In this document: piece by piece, positions 16,193-23,747 of the stretch | Layout: every line of letters starts with the position of its first letter | Position numbering within the stretch: the first letter of the stretch is position 1 | NCBI GenBank assembly: GCA_958348225.1 | Contig: CATVYG010000007.1 | Span: forward strand, 1 to 64,000 | DNA: 64,000 nucleotides | From: an uncultured Collinsella sp. | GTDB taxonomy: Bacteria; Actinomycetota; Coriobacteriia; Coriobacteriales; Coriobacteriaceae | Direction of reading: 5' to 3' | Notes under the pieces: generated by a model | Told to the model about the DNA's origin: nothing | The model's input: only the letters and a program-made list of their open reading frames with translations | Database searches by the model: none | Position numbers and translations under genes: made by a program

Positions 16193-16258
16193 CTGGGCCT
16201 CACTCTTCCGATTTTGCGTTCGCGCTATGGTACCACGCCCTCCGGCATCGGCCACAAG

Positions 16259-16840
16259 CTACATAGTATGGGTCGAATAGACCGGATCGTCTCGCCAAAG
16301 CTCCACAACATCGCAAAGCGCAACGTCCTCACGCGCAGCACGAGCGCGCGTGGCGTTCATGTCGATCACACGCTGATTACTCGATCCCCTAAAGCGCAAC
16401 GAGATATCGTACAGATCTTGAACAAACGGGCCGTCCACCAGCATGTCGAGGCAGGCAAGGATACGGTCCGTCACCTCGGTATGGTGACGACCGCCCGGCA
16501 TAAGCTCCTCGAGCACGTCACCGGTAAAGCACCAAATGGTCTTCCCCGACTCCACAGGATAGGTCGCACGCACGCGTTCGATAAAGTCAACGAGACCCGC
16601 CTGATTTTCGGGCTCCATAGGCTCGCCGCCCAGAATCGTCAGGCCATCAATAAAGGGATGGTCAAGACTCTCGATAATTTTGTCCTCGACGGCACGATCG
16701 AACGGCTCACCCGCGGCAAAGTCCCACGCGACGGAGTTAAAGCAATTCTTGCACCCGCGACGGCACCCGCTCACAAACAGAGAAGTACGAACACCTTCCC
16801 CATCAGCAATGTCGAAATACTTAATGTTCGCGTAGTTCAT
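16259..16840 (-). CDS. nrdG: Anaerobic ribonucleotide reductase activating protein
   Basis: 193-residue radical-SAM activase that installs the glycyl radical on NrdD. The 4Fe-4S cysteines are Cys26, Cys30 and Cys33 in SGCRRGCKNC; LTILGGEPM is the usual SAM-binding segment. ATG 16840 has GGGAGAG upstream. The longer frame starts inside an inverted repeat and is not family-like. It lies downstream of nrdD on the same strand, but 427 bases with two large palindromes separate them, so read-through may be controlled. Confidence 0.93.
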   Translation of the reverse strand: MNYANIKYFDIADGEGVRTSLFVSGCRRGCKNCFNSVAWDFAAGEPFDRAVEDKIIESLDHPFIDGLTILGGEPMEPENQAGLVDFIERVRATYPVESGKTIWCFTGDVLEELMPGGRHHTEVTDRILACLDMLVDGPFVQDLYDISLRFRGSSNQRVIDMNATRARAAREDVALCDVVELWRDDPVYSTHTM

Positions 16841-16855
16841 AGGTAACTCTCCCGG

Positions 16856-16939
16856 GAGGCCGGGACATATCATCCCGTCCTCAAACATTCTCGGCCTGCG
16901 GCCTGCGAAACTGCGGGCGGGACGATATGTCCCGGCCTC
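16856..16939. repeat. Long inverted repeat upstream of nrdG
   Basis: Arms 16856-16871 and 16924-16939 (core GGCCGGGACATATC) are perfectly complementary over 16 bp and partly complementary further in. It lies just upstream of the nrdG ribosome site, which overlaps the left arm's outer edge. A smaller hairpin (CTCAATG / CATTGAG) follows at 16952-16976. Confidence 0.65.
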
Positions 16940-17117
16940 ATGCAAAGGGTAACTCAATGAACGAAGCGAACATTGAGTATAGGGTTCGCGGTCTAATAAA
17001 AACTTTGTTGCAGCTCAACTGCCATCACAAGTAAATCGCAGCTGCAGCTCGAATTATTTCCGCTAAGAACTTCGAGGAGTGAGCAGGCCTCATGCTGCAT
17101 CTCAGCTACGTCAACTT

Positions 17118-17256
17118 GGCTGAACCGAGAGGGCCGCTTGGGCTTTTGCTCGATATGAGTTCCGCACGCAAAGAAGGCCACTTAATGTGGCCTTCGTCTT
17201 GCGCAGGACTGTCCGAAATAGCGAGTAAATGCCCAAGCGGCCCTCTCGGTTCAGCC
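17118..17256. repeat. 139-bp nested palindrome between nrdD and nrdG
   Basis: Perfect 26-bp arms (17118-17143 and 17231-17256, GGCTGAACCGAGAGGGCC at the core) enclose a second hairpin with a 9-bp perfect stem (17174-17182 with 17188-17196, GAAGGCCAC). The inner hairpin could be the nrdD terminator. The whole element lies right after the nrdD stop. Short open frames here are products of the repeat and are not genes. Confidence 0.75.
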
Positions 17257-17267
17257 CCGGAGCGGTA

Positions 17268-19490
17268 TTAGAGATGCAGCACGCGGTCGCGGATCTCCTC
17301 GGTTCGACCCTGGTTCCAGAATTGGGTACCGATGTAGCCGCACGTACGACGGGCGACGTTCATCTTCTCCTGGTCGCGGTTGCCGCAGTTGGGGCACTCC
17401 CACACCAGCTTGCCGTCATCCTCGACAATCTTGATCTCGCCGTCGTAGCCGCACACCTGGCAGTAATCGCTCTTGGTGTTGAGCTCGGCGTACATGATGT
17501 TGTCGTAGATGTACTGCATCACGCGAACGACAGCCTTAAGGTTGTCCTGCATGTTGGGAACCTCGACGTAGGAAATGGCCCCGCCCGGCGAAAGCTGCTG
17601 GAACATGCCCTCAAACTTGAGCTTGTCGAAGGCATCAATTTCCTCGGACACGTGGACGTGGTAGCTGTTGGTAATGTAGCCCTTGTCCGTCACGCCCGGA
17701 ATAATGCCAAAACGACGCTGCAGGCACTTGGCGAACTTGTAGGTCGTCGACTCCAACGGCGTGCCGTACAGCGAGAAATCGATATCGCTCGCGGCTTTCC
17801 ACTCCGCACACTTGTCGTTCATGCGCTGCATGACCGCCATGGCAAAGGGCGTGCCCTCCTTCTCGGTGTGGCTGTGGCCCGTCATGTACTTGACGCACTC
17901 ATACAGACCGGCATACCCCAGGCTGATGGTGGAATAGCCGCCCACGAGCAGTTTGTCGATCGTCTCGCCCTTCTTAAGGCGCGCCAGGGCGCCGTACTGC
18001 CAAAGAATCGGCGCGGCATCCGAAAGCGTGCCCATCAGGCGCTCATGACGGCACAACAGGGCACGATGGCACAGTTCAAGGCGCTCATCGAAGATCTTCC
18101 AGAACTTGTCCATATCCTGGTGCGAGCTCAGCGCGACATCAGGCAGGTTAATGGTCACAACGCCCTGGTTAAAGCGACCATAGTACTTAGGCTTGCTCGG
18201 GTCATAGTTCAGCGCGTTGGCGACGTTGTTAAAGCCGTTGCCCGAACGGTCGGGCGTCAGGAAACTGCGGCAACCCATACAGGTGTAGCAATCGCCGTTG
18301 CCGGCGGTCTCGCCCTTAGACAGTTTGAGCTCGCGCATCTTCTTCTCAGAGATGTAGTCGGGCACCATGCGCTTGGCGGTGCACTTCGCAGCCAGCTGAG
18401 TCAGGTAGAAGTACGGGGAATCCTCGTAAACGTTATCGTCCTCGAGCACATAGATAAGTTTGGGGAACGCCGGGGTGATCCACACGCCGGCTTCGTTCTT
18501 AACGCCCTCATAGCGCTGACGAAGCGTCTCCTCCACAATCATGGCAAGGTCGTGCTTCTCCTGAGGCGTACGGGCCTCGTTAAGATACATAAAGACCGTC
18601 ACGAACGGCGCCTGGCCGTTCGTGGTCATAAGCGTCACGACCTGATACTGGATCGTCTGGACGCCGCGACGAATCTCATCGCGCAGGCGATCCTCCACGA
18701 CCTCGCGGACCTTTTCGGGAGATGCGGAAACGCCGAGCTCCTCAAGCTCGCGAGCAACCTCGCCGCGAATCTTTTGACGGCTCACCTCGACGAACGGGGC
18801 GAGATGAGTCAGCGAAATCGACTGGCCGCCGTACTGGGAGGAAGCAACCTGGGCGATGATCTGCGTCGCGATGTTGCAGGCCGTCGAGAAGCTATGCGGC
18901 TTCTCAATCAGCGTACCCGAGATAACAGTACCGTTCTGGAGCATATCCTCCAGGTTCACCAGGTCGCAGTTATGCATGTGCTGGGCAAAGTAGTCCGAAT
19001 CGTGGAAGTGAATCAGGCCCTCGTTGTGAGCATCCACGATCTCCTGGGGCAGCAGTACGCGCTGCGTCAGGTCCTTGGAAATCTCGCCGGCCATGTAGTC
19101 GCGCTGAACGGAGTTGACGGTCGGGTTCTTGTTAGAGTTCTCCTGCTTGACCTCTTCGTTGTTGCATTCGATCAGCGACAGGATCTTGTCGTCGGTCGTG
19201 TTCTTTTGGCGCTTTAGGCTCTGAACATATCGATAGATGATGTAGTGGCGAGCGACCTCGTAGCAGTCGAGACGCATAATCTCGTCCTCGACCAAATCCT
19301 GGATCTCCTCGACCGATACGGTGTGACCGGCCTTCTCACATGCCTCGGCGACGTTTTGTGCCGCATAGATCACCTGGCGGTCGGTAAGGCGAGAGCCTTC
19401 CTCGACCTCCAAGTTTGCGGCGCGGATCGCATTGACGATCTTATCGATGTCAAAGGTAACCTCGGTGCCGCTGCGCTTGATGATCTTCAT
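17268..19490 (-). CDS. nrdD: Anaerobic ribonucleoside-triphosphate reductase (class III)
   Basis: 740-residue class III reductase that makes deoxynucleotides without oxygen. An ATP-cone occupies about the first 90 residues (KIIKRSGTEVTFDIDKIVNAI). The C-terminal zinc ribbon has CQVCGYDGE and CPNCGNRD, followed by the glycyl-radical motif RRTCGYIG with the radical at about Gly718. The active-site cysteine region CYTCMGCRSF is present. The start ATG 19490 is favoured by family length and an AGAGG site. The promoter carries two NrdR boxes. nrdG lies downstream. Confidence 0.95.
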   Translation of the reverse strand: MKIIKRSGTEVTFDIDKIVNAIRAANLEVEEGSRLTDRQVIYAAQNVAEACEKAGHTVSVEEIQDLVEDEIMRLDCYEVARHYIIYRYVQSLKRQKNTTDDKILSLIECNNEEVKQENSNKNPTVNSVQRDYMAGEISKDLTQRVLLPQEIVDAHNEGLIHFHDSDYFAQHMHNCDLVNLEDMLQNGTVISGTLIEKPHSFSTACNIATQIIAQVASSQYGGQSISLTHLAPFVEVSRQKIRGEVARELEELGVSASPEKVREVVEDRLRDEIRRGVQTIQYQVVTLMTTNGQAPFVTVFMYLNEARTPQEKHDLAMIVEETLRQRYEGVKNEAGVWITPAFPKLIYVLEDDNVYEDSPYFYLTQLAAKCTAKRMVPDYISEKKMRELKLSKGETAGNGDCYTCMGCRSFLTPDRSGNGFNNVANALNYDPSKPKYYGRFNQGVVTINLPDVALSSHQDMDKFWKIFDERLELCHRALLCRHERLMGTLSDAAPILWQYGALARLKKGETIDKLLVGGYSTISLGYAGLYECVKYMTGHSHTEKEGTPFAMAVMQRMNDKCAEWKAASDIDFSLYGTPLESTTYKFAKCLQRRFGIIPGVTDKGYITNSYHVHVSEEIDAFDKLKFEGMFQQLSPGGAISYVEVPNMQDNLKAVVRVMQYIYDNIMYAELNTKSDYCQVCGYDGEIKIVEDDGKLVWECPNCGNRDQEKMNVARRTCGYIGTQFWNQGRTEEIRDRVLHL

Positions 19491-20076
19491 CCTCTTGCCT
19501 CTTTCGCATCGTAGCCTCATTGCGCTTCAGAGCCAAACGATGCCCGGCAGGGCTTACCCTGTCTTGCGGCGCCGTCGCGCAATCTGTGTTTTCGATAACC
19601 ATAGGCCCTCATGCGGACAATCCTCGCAGCCAATCAAGGGGCTCAAAGATCCATCCAAATGGGGCGAATAAGGTCCTCGTTCTCTGTCCGCCATCTATCA
19701 TACGACAAAGAGGCATCTATATCCTGTATTCTTTTTTTAGGTCAAACACAATATATAGTGTTTCAGCAGGTCAAAGCAATTAGTCATTTTGCAGACGCAT
19801 TAATTATGAGGGGTTCTTGGCAAGTCGGTAAAACGTTATCAACACGACTACCTGCATGGCAGTTATAAAACCCCCTCAACCGAGCCACCGCCAAATAGGA
19901 CCAAAACCAAGCCGCTCACGCCAAAAGAATCCAAAAGATTATGCTTGACCAACATGTTGCGGTCACGATCGGCCAGGACGTATGCAATCTGCCGGCAGCC
20001 CTACGGGATGCGAAAACCATTGCGTACAGACCTTGGATCAATATTTGGTGGCTTATTTGGCGGCGTGCTTGGTGGC
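19491..20076. other. Gene-free region upstream of nrdD
   Basis: About 590 bases without a supportable gene. It holds the nrdD leader (about 215 bases), the promoter with NrdR boxes at 19714-19761, and then an AT-richer stretch up to the tRNA terminator. Two tiny overlapping frames near 19940-20100 contain glycine-rich hydrophobic codons (GGLFGGVLGG) but lack ribosome sites; I do not call them. Confidence 0.5.
19714..19761 (-). promoter_or_regulatory. nrdD promoter with two NrdR boxes
   Basis: Promoter reading toward nrdD: TTGACC (complement of 19740-19745) and TATAGA (complement of 19716-19721), spacer 18. A near-perfect NrdR box ACACAATATATAGTGT covers 19746-19761 just upstream of the -35. 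A degenerate box (CATCTATATCCTGTAT, 19714-19729) overlaps the -10. The boxes start 32 bp apart, three helical turns, the spacing known for NrdR. Confidence 0.8.
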
Positions 20077-20112
20077 AAAAAAACAGCCCAGAGGACATAG
20101 CCTCTGGGCTGT
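20077..20112 (-). terminator. Terminator of tRNA-Gly/tRNA-Val operon
   Basis: Perfect 12-bp stem (20083-20094 with 20101-20112, CAGCCCAGAGG), 6-base loop, followed on the minus strand by TTTTTTT. Confidence 0.92.
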
Positions 20113-20119
20113 GAACATT

Positions 20120-20194
20120 TGGTGGGCGTTAGAAGATTTGAACTTCTGACCTCTTCCGTGTCAGGGAAGCGCTCTCCCCCTGAGCTAAACGCCC
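20120..20194 (-). tRNA. tRNA-Val (GAC)
   Basis: 75-base cloverleaf on the minus strand including an encoded CCA. Acceptor GGGCGTT pairs with AACGCCC; the anticodon loop CTGACAC reads GAC. Second gene of a two-tRNA operon. Confidence 0.95.
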
Positions 20195-20197
20195 AAA

Positions 20198-20273
20198 TGG
20201 AGCGGACAACGGGGCTCGAACCCGCGACCCCAACCTTGGCAAGGTTGTGCTCTACCAACTGAGCCATGTCCGC
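20198..20273 (-). tRNA. tRNA-Gly (GCC), copy 1
   Basis: 76-base cloverleaf with encoded CCA; anticodon loop TTGCCAA gives GCC. Identical in sequence to the copies at 22514 and 22739. First gene after the promoter at 20286. Confidence 0.95.
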
Positions 20274-20285
20274 TTACGAGGACTA

Positions 20286-20332
20286 ATCTTACGTGATACC
20301 CGCATCCTATGCAAGAACTTTTTTGAAAAGTT
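20286..20332 (-). promoter_or_regulatory. tRNA operon promoter 1 with AT-rich palindrome
   Basis: TAAGAT (-10, complement of 20286-20291), 17-base spacer, TTGCAT (-35, complement of 20309-20314), and directly upstream the imperfect palindrome AACTTTTTTGAAAAGTT (20316-20332), shared with two other tRNA promoters here. Confidence 0.75.
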
Positions 20333-20414
20333 TTGCGACGCCCTCGCGAACCTCGCGAAGACATCAGCCACCACGGAAGGTGTAGGCAAACGCAAACTCG
20401 CCGCAAGAGGCCCC

Positions 20415-22148
20415 CTACACCTCACCGAGCATGATCCAGGCAGAGCTGTCCTGCGCGAGCCTGCCGTCTGCAAGCGGTGATGGGGTGAGCAGGACCCTGC
20501 CCGCCGGCAGCTCCACGGGTGCTGCGCCGAAGTTCGTCACACACGCCCAGCCGTTGTCGCGGCGATAGGCGATGACGCCGCCCTCGGCGCCGTCGGCGCC
20601 ATCCGCAAGACCGGTGCGCCCGTCAAGATCGAGCCACGCAAGATCGTTGGCGCACCCGCGCAGCTTGCGCCGCAGCCAGAGGGCGTCACGATAGAGCGCA
20701 AGCATCGATGTCGGGTCCGCTTCTTCCCTATCGGCAGCGTAATCGGAAAACCATGCAGGCTGCGGCAGATGGGGCGCCGCATCGGCGTCCGCCGGTGAAA
20801 ACCCAAACGATCCGCCTTGCGCGGGATCGTCCGCCGCCACCCACGGCAGGGGCACGCGACAGCCGTCGCGCCCCTTCTCGCTCTTCGGTCCGTGCGTATT
20901 GGTCGCAGTAGGATCTTCGAGTGCAGCCCACGGGATGTCAGCCACCTCAAAAAGGCCGAGCTCCTCACCCTGGTACACGTATGCCGAGCCCGGAAGCGCC
21001 AGCTCAAGCAAAAGGGCTGCCCGCGCGCGGCGCTCGCCGAGTTCACGGTCCTCGTCATAAGACGACCCGTCACGTAAGAGCCAGTCGAGCGCAATCTGAT
21101 GGTAGCGCGTCGCCTTGATTTGCGGCAGGGCATAACGTGTCGCCACGCGCGGCACGTCGTGGTTGGAGAGTACCCAGGTCGAGGCGGAATCGGATTCGAC
21201 GGCTGCCTTCAAGCCCTTCTCGATTGCAGTGCGCATGTCATCATAGGTCCAAGTGGCCTTGGCAAACTCAAAGTTGAATGTCTGGCCAAGCTCGCTGGGA
21301 CGCGCGTAGAGATACTGGCGCTCGGGCAACACCCACGCCTCGGCAACGGCACTGCGCGGCGGATTATAGCGGTCGAACACGCGGCGCCACTCGCGATAGA
21401 TCTCGTGGACCTCATTGCGGTCCCACAGCGGATGGGTGCCGTCGTCAACCATGTCATCGCCCTCGGCGAGATGCCACCGGTCGAGGTCATCGCGGTCGAG
21501 ATCCTTGGCGAGACCCTGCGCCACATCAATGCGAAAACCGTCGACGCCTCGATCGCTCCAAAACGCCAGGACGTCGCAAAAGAGCGCGTGAACCTCAGGG
21601 CATGACCAGTCAAAGTCCGGCTGCTCGGGCGTAAACATGTGCAGATACCACTGGCCGTCCGCAACACGCGTCCATGCGGGGCCGCCAAAGTTGGCATTCC
21701 AATTGGTGGGAGGCAGCTCGCCATGCTCGCCGCGACCATCGCGGAAGATATAACGGGCGCGCTCGGGCGATCCGGGGCCGGCGGCAAGAGCGGCTTCGAA
21801 CCAGGGGTGCTGGTTGGATGAATGGTTGGGCACGATGTCGACGATGACCTTGATGCCGCGCGCGTGAGCCGCAGCGATCATGTCATCGAAGTCGTCAAGT
21901 GAGCCGAGACGTGGGTCGACATCGCAGTAGTCCGCAACATCATAGCCGCCATCGACAAGAGGCGATGGGTAAAACGGGCTCAGCCAGATGGCCTCGATAC
22001 CCAGCCGCTCAAGATAGTCCATCTGCTGGGTAATGCCCGCGATATCGCCCAGACCCGAACCAGTCGAATCCTTAAACGAACGCGGATAGATCTGATAGAT
22101 CGCGGCATCAGACATCCATGAGCGCGAAGAGGACTTTTCTGTGGCCAT
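20415..22148 (-). CDS. GH13 alpha-glucosidase (oligo-1,6-glucosidase type)
   Basis: 577-residue glycoside hydrolase family 13 enzyme, likely cytoplasmic, cutting alpha-glucosidic bonds in short oligosaccharides. The TIM barrel starts with AIYQIYPRSFKDSTGSG. Catalytic residues: nucleophile Asp208 in DGFRIDVA, acid/base Glu270 in SAVAEAWV, and Asp331 in LSNHDVPR; domain B includes NHSSNQHPWF. Start at ATG 22148, with AAGGGAG 9 bases upstream; the longer frame runs into tRNA-repeat sequence and is spurious. It stands alone between two tRNA operons, with no sugar transporter beside it. A hairpin (arms 20380-20387 and 20412-20419) overlaps the stop. Confidence 0.9.
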   Translation of the reverse strand: MATEKSSSRSWMSDAAIYQIYPRSFKDSTGSGLGDIAGITQQMDYLERLGIEAIWLSPFYPSPLVDGGYDVADYCDVDPRLGSLDDFDDMIAAAHARGIKVIVDIVPNHSSNQHPWFEAALAAGPGSPERARYIFRDGRGEHGELPPTNWNANFGGPAWTRVADGQWYLHMFTPEQPDFDWSCPEVHALFCDVLAFWSDRGVDGFRIDVAQGLAKDLDRDDLDRWHLAEGDDMVDDGTHPLWDRNEVHEIYREWRRVFDRYNPPRSAVAEAWVLPERQYLYARPSELGQTFNFEFAKATWTYDDMRTAIEKGLKAAVESDSASTWVLSNHDVPRVATRYALPQIKATRYHQIALDWLLRDGSSYDEDRELGERRARAALLLELALPGSAYVYQGEELGLFEVADIPWAALEDPTATNTHGPKSEKGRDGCRVPLPWVAADDPAQGGSFGFSPADADAAPHLPQPAWFSDYAADREEADPTSMLALYRDALWLRRKLRGCANDLAWLDLDGRTGLADGADGAEGGVIAYRRDNGWACVTNFGAAPVELPAGRVLLTPSPLADGRLAQDSSAWIMLGEV

Positions 22149-22245
22149 GGGGTGTGTCTCCCTTGCAACGAGGTTTTGCGAGATGCCCACGATGATACGC
22201 CCAAAGCTGACATCCGCGGCAAACAACGCAACAGCCACGTCCCAA

Positions 22246-22344
22246 AACGCTCGCTCCCTCTCGGGTTCGAGCCCAGGCGATGGATACGAAAAAGCCCGGC
22301 TACCGTAGTAGTCGGGCTGTTGCGCTTGGAGCGGACAACGGGGC
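22246..22344. repeat. 99-bp duplicate of tRNA operon end (truncated tRNA-Gly)
   Basis: Copy of 22433-22531 with one mismatch. It contains a full copy of the tRNA operon terminator (22289-22319) and the last 18 bases of tRNA-Gly (22327-22344), then stops abruptly. The 88 bases between the copies show small GC-rich hairpins and no gene. Confidence 0.85.
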
Positions 22345-22432
22345 GTCCGCGTATCCGCTTCGCGGATCCGCACCGGCTTCGGCCGCCTACCGGCGACCTC
22401 GCCAGCTCGCTACAAACGCTCCGCGTTTGCTT

Positions 22433-22531
22433 AACGCTCGCTCCCTCTCGGGTTCGAGCCCAGGCGATGGATACGAAAAAGCCCGGCTACCGTAGTAGTC
22501 GGGCTGTTGCGCCTGGAGCGGACAACGGGGC
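22433..22531. repeat. 99-bp repeat, functional copy at tRNA-Gly 3' end
   Basis: Parent of the 22246-22344 copy by position, since here it runs on into a complete tRNA-Gly gene. Confidence 0.85.
22476..22506 (-). terminator. Terminator of tRNA-Gly/Cys/Gly operon
   Basis: Hairpin AGCCCGGCTAC / GTAGT-CGGGCT followed on the minus strand by TTTTT. A second copy at 22289-22319 lies in the duplicated segment and gives a tandem back-up terminator. Confidence 0.8.
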
Positions 22532-22589
22532 TCGAACCCGCGACCCCAACCTTGGCAAGGTTGTGCTCTACCAACTGAGCCATGTCCGC
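22514..22589 (-). tRNA. tRNA-Gly (GCC), copy 2
   Basis: 76 bases with encoded CCA, anticodon GCC, identical to copies 1 and 3. Last gene of a three-tRNA operon. Confidence 0.95.
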
Positions 22590-22631
22590 ATATGTAAAAC
22601 AAAACGGGCGCCGGAGCGCCCGGATGTTGCC

Positions 22632-22705
22632 TGGAGGCGAAGCCCGGATTCGAACCGGGGGTAAAGGCTTTGCAGGCCTCTGCCTTACCACTTGGCCACT
22701 TCGCC
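22632..22705 (-). tRNA. tRNA-Cys (GCA)
   Basis: 74 bases with encoded CCA; acceptor GGCGAAG, anticodon loop CTGCAAA reads GCA. Middle gene of the operon. Confidence 0.95.
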
Positions 22706-22738
22706 AAAAAAGACCGCCTAAACGGTCCGAAAATGCAA

Positions 22739-22814
22739 TGGAGCGGACAACGGGGCTCGAACCCGCGACCCCAACCTTGGCAAGGTTGTGCTCTACCAAC
22801 TGAGCCATGTCCGC
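22739..22814 (-). tRNA. tRNA-Gly (GCC), copy 3
   Basis: 76 bases with encoded CCA, anticodon GCC, identical to the other two glycine copies. First gene after the promoter. Confidence 0.95.
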
Positions 22815-22826
22815 TTGCGGGTTATT

Positions 22827-22874
22827 AATTTACGCGAGTTATCCAAAAGACGCAAGTACTTTTTTCAAAAAAGT
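22827..22874 (-). promoter_or_regulatory. tRNA operon promoter 2 with AT-rich palindrome
   Basis: TAAATT (-10, complement of 22827-22832), 17-base spacer, TTGCGT (-35, complement of 22850-22855), preceded by the perfect palindrome ACTTTTTTCAAAAAAGT at 22858-22874. Confidence 0.8.
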
Positions 22875-22919
22875 TGCTCAAAGCAAGTTCACGCAGGGAA
22901 ATCATGTCAACCCAAGGCG

Positions 22920-23666
22920 CTAAGCGCACGATTCCAATGCCGGGCTAAACAGCTTCACCATCCGAACGCGCGTGCCGACGCCATCCGTACGACGGGCAAC
23001 TTCCACATTATCGACGAGCATGCGCATAAGTTTGATACCGCGCCCGCGTTCCTCGGATGCCACCGGCTCGCTCGCCCCATCGATAGAATAGCCAGCGCCC
23101 CGATCAAGCACCTCGAGCACAACACGGTCCCCATAGGCCTGAACCGTCAGGATGCACCCAACACCGCCCGCATGGTCATACGCGTTACCCAATGCCTCCC
23201 CCAGCGCCAATGCGACGTCATAACGCTCATCACGCCTCAGGGGAAGCGATTCGAGAAGCTCGGCCACACGGTGCCGATAATACGGGAGGTTCTCTATGCC
23301 TCGCCGCACTTCGACGCTCTTGCTCCATCGTGGCAACTCTCCCACCGGAATGGCGGGAATCGACTCACGCGCCGGACCCGCAACATGAAGGATGTCGACA
23401 AGTCGGGCAATCTCCAAAAAGCGAATGACCTCATCGGAGGCGTTAACGAGCGAAAGCAGGCCCTCTCGTCTCATGAGCTCTCTGGCACGTGTAAGCAAAA
23501 ACGCCAAACCCGTCGAGTCGATAAAGCTCACGGCTTGGCAATTGATGACAACACGACGCACGCCCCGGTCGATCAGATTATCCAACCGTGGGCGCAGCAC
23601 GGACACCGAGGCGATGTCGACATCACCCGGTGGCGTCAAAACCGCTATGTCATTCCACTCATTCAT
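22920..23666 (-). CDS. STAS domain fused to RsbW-type HATPase (partner-switching regulator)
   Basis: 248-residue fusion of an anti-anti-sigma factor and an anti-sigma kinase module. Residues 1-100 form a STAS domain (RsbV/SpoIIAA type) with the phosphorylatable Ser51 in SFIDSTGL. Residues about 125-248 form a GHKL ATPase with N-box GEALGNAYDHAGG, G1 DRGAGY and G2 RGRGIKLM. In Bacillus these two activities are separate proteins. Start chosen at ATG 23666; a TTG at 23684 is possible. It lies 81 bases downstream of a SpoIIE-type phosphatase on the same strand, the expected partner. No sigma factor is visible beside it. Confidence 0.88.
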   Translation of the reverse strand: MNEWNDIAVLTPPGDVDIASVSVLRPRLDNLIDRGVRRVVINCQAVSFIDSTGLAFLLTRARELMRREGLLSLVNASDEVIRFLEIARLVDILHVAGPARESIPAIPVGELPRWSKSVEVRRGIENLPYYRHRVAELLESLPLRRDERYDVALALGEALGNAYDHAGGVGCILTVQAYGDRVVLEVLDRGAGYSIDGASEPVASEERGRGIKLMRMLVDNVEVARRTDGVGTRVRMVKLFSPALESCA

Positions 23667-23747
23667 ACGACCATGGTTCCCCAAAAGGGCTCGCTCGATG
23701 CATACGTATCCGTAACTGCGAAGATTTTGCCCGTCGAGCGTCGCGGT

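Noticed and set aside
16993..17181. Short ORF on the minus strand whose PKRPSRFS segment recurs in another ORF at 17229
   Set aside because: The shared peptide is just the two arms of the 26-bp inverted repeat read in frame; not evidence of a gene.
17229..19217. 662-codon open frame antisense to nrdD
   Set aside because: Strong codon bias on the real strand leaves the complementary frame open; the translation is a Val/Leu/Gly-rich shadow with no domain.
19940..20100. Small frames with GGLFGGVLGG-like glycine zipper, considered as a bacteriocin-type peptide or integrase remnant
   Set aside because: No credible ribosome site, several competing frames over the same repetitive GGTGGC bases, no export or immunity genes nearby, and it runs into the tRNA terminator.
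22246..22344. Additional tRNA-Gly gene or full tRNA pseudogene
   Set aside because: Only the last 18 bases of the tRNA are present; it is described as a truncated duplicate instead.
20001..22808. Open frames across tRNA genes (MAQLVEHNLAKVGVAGSS type)
   Set aside because: Well-known spurious translations of tRNA-Gly sequence.
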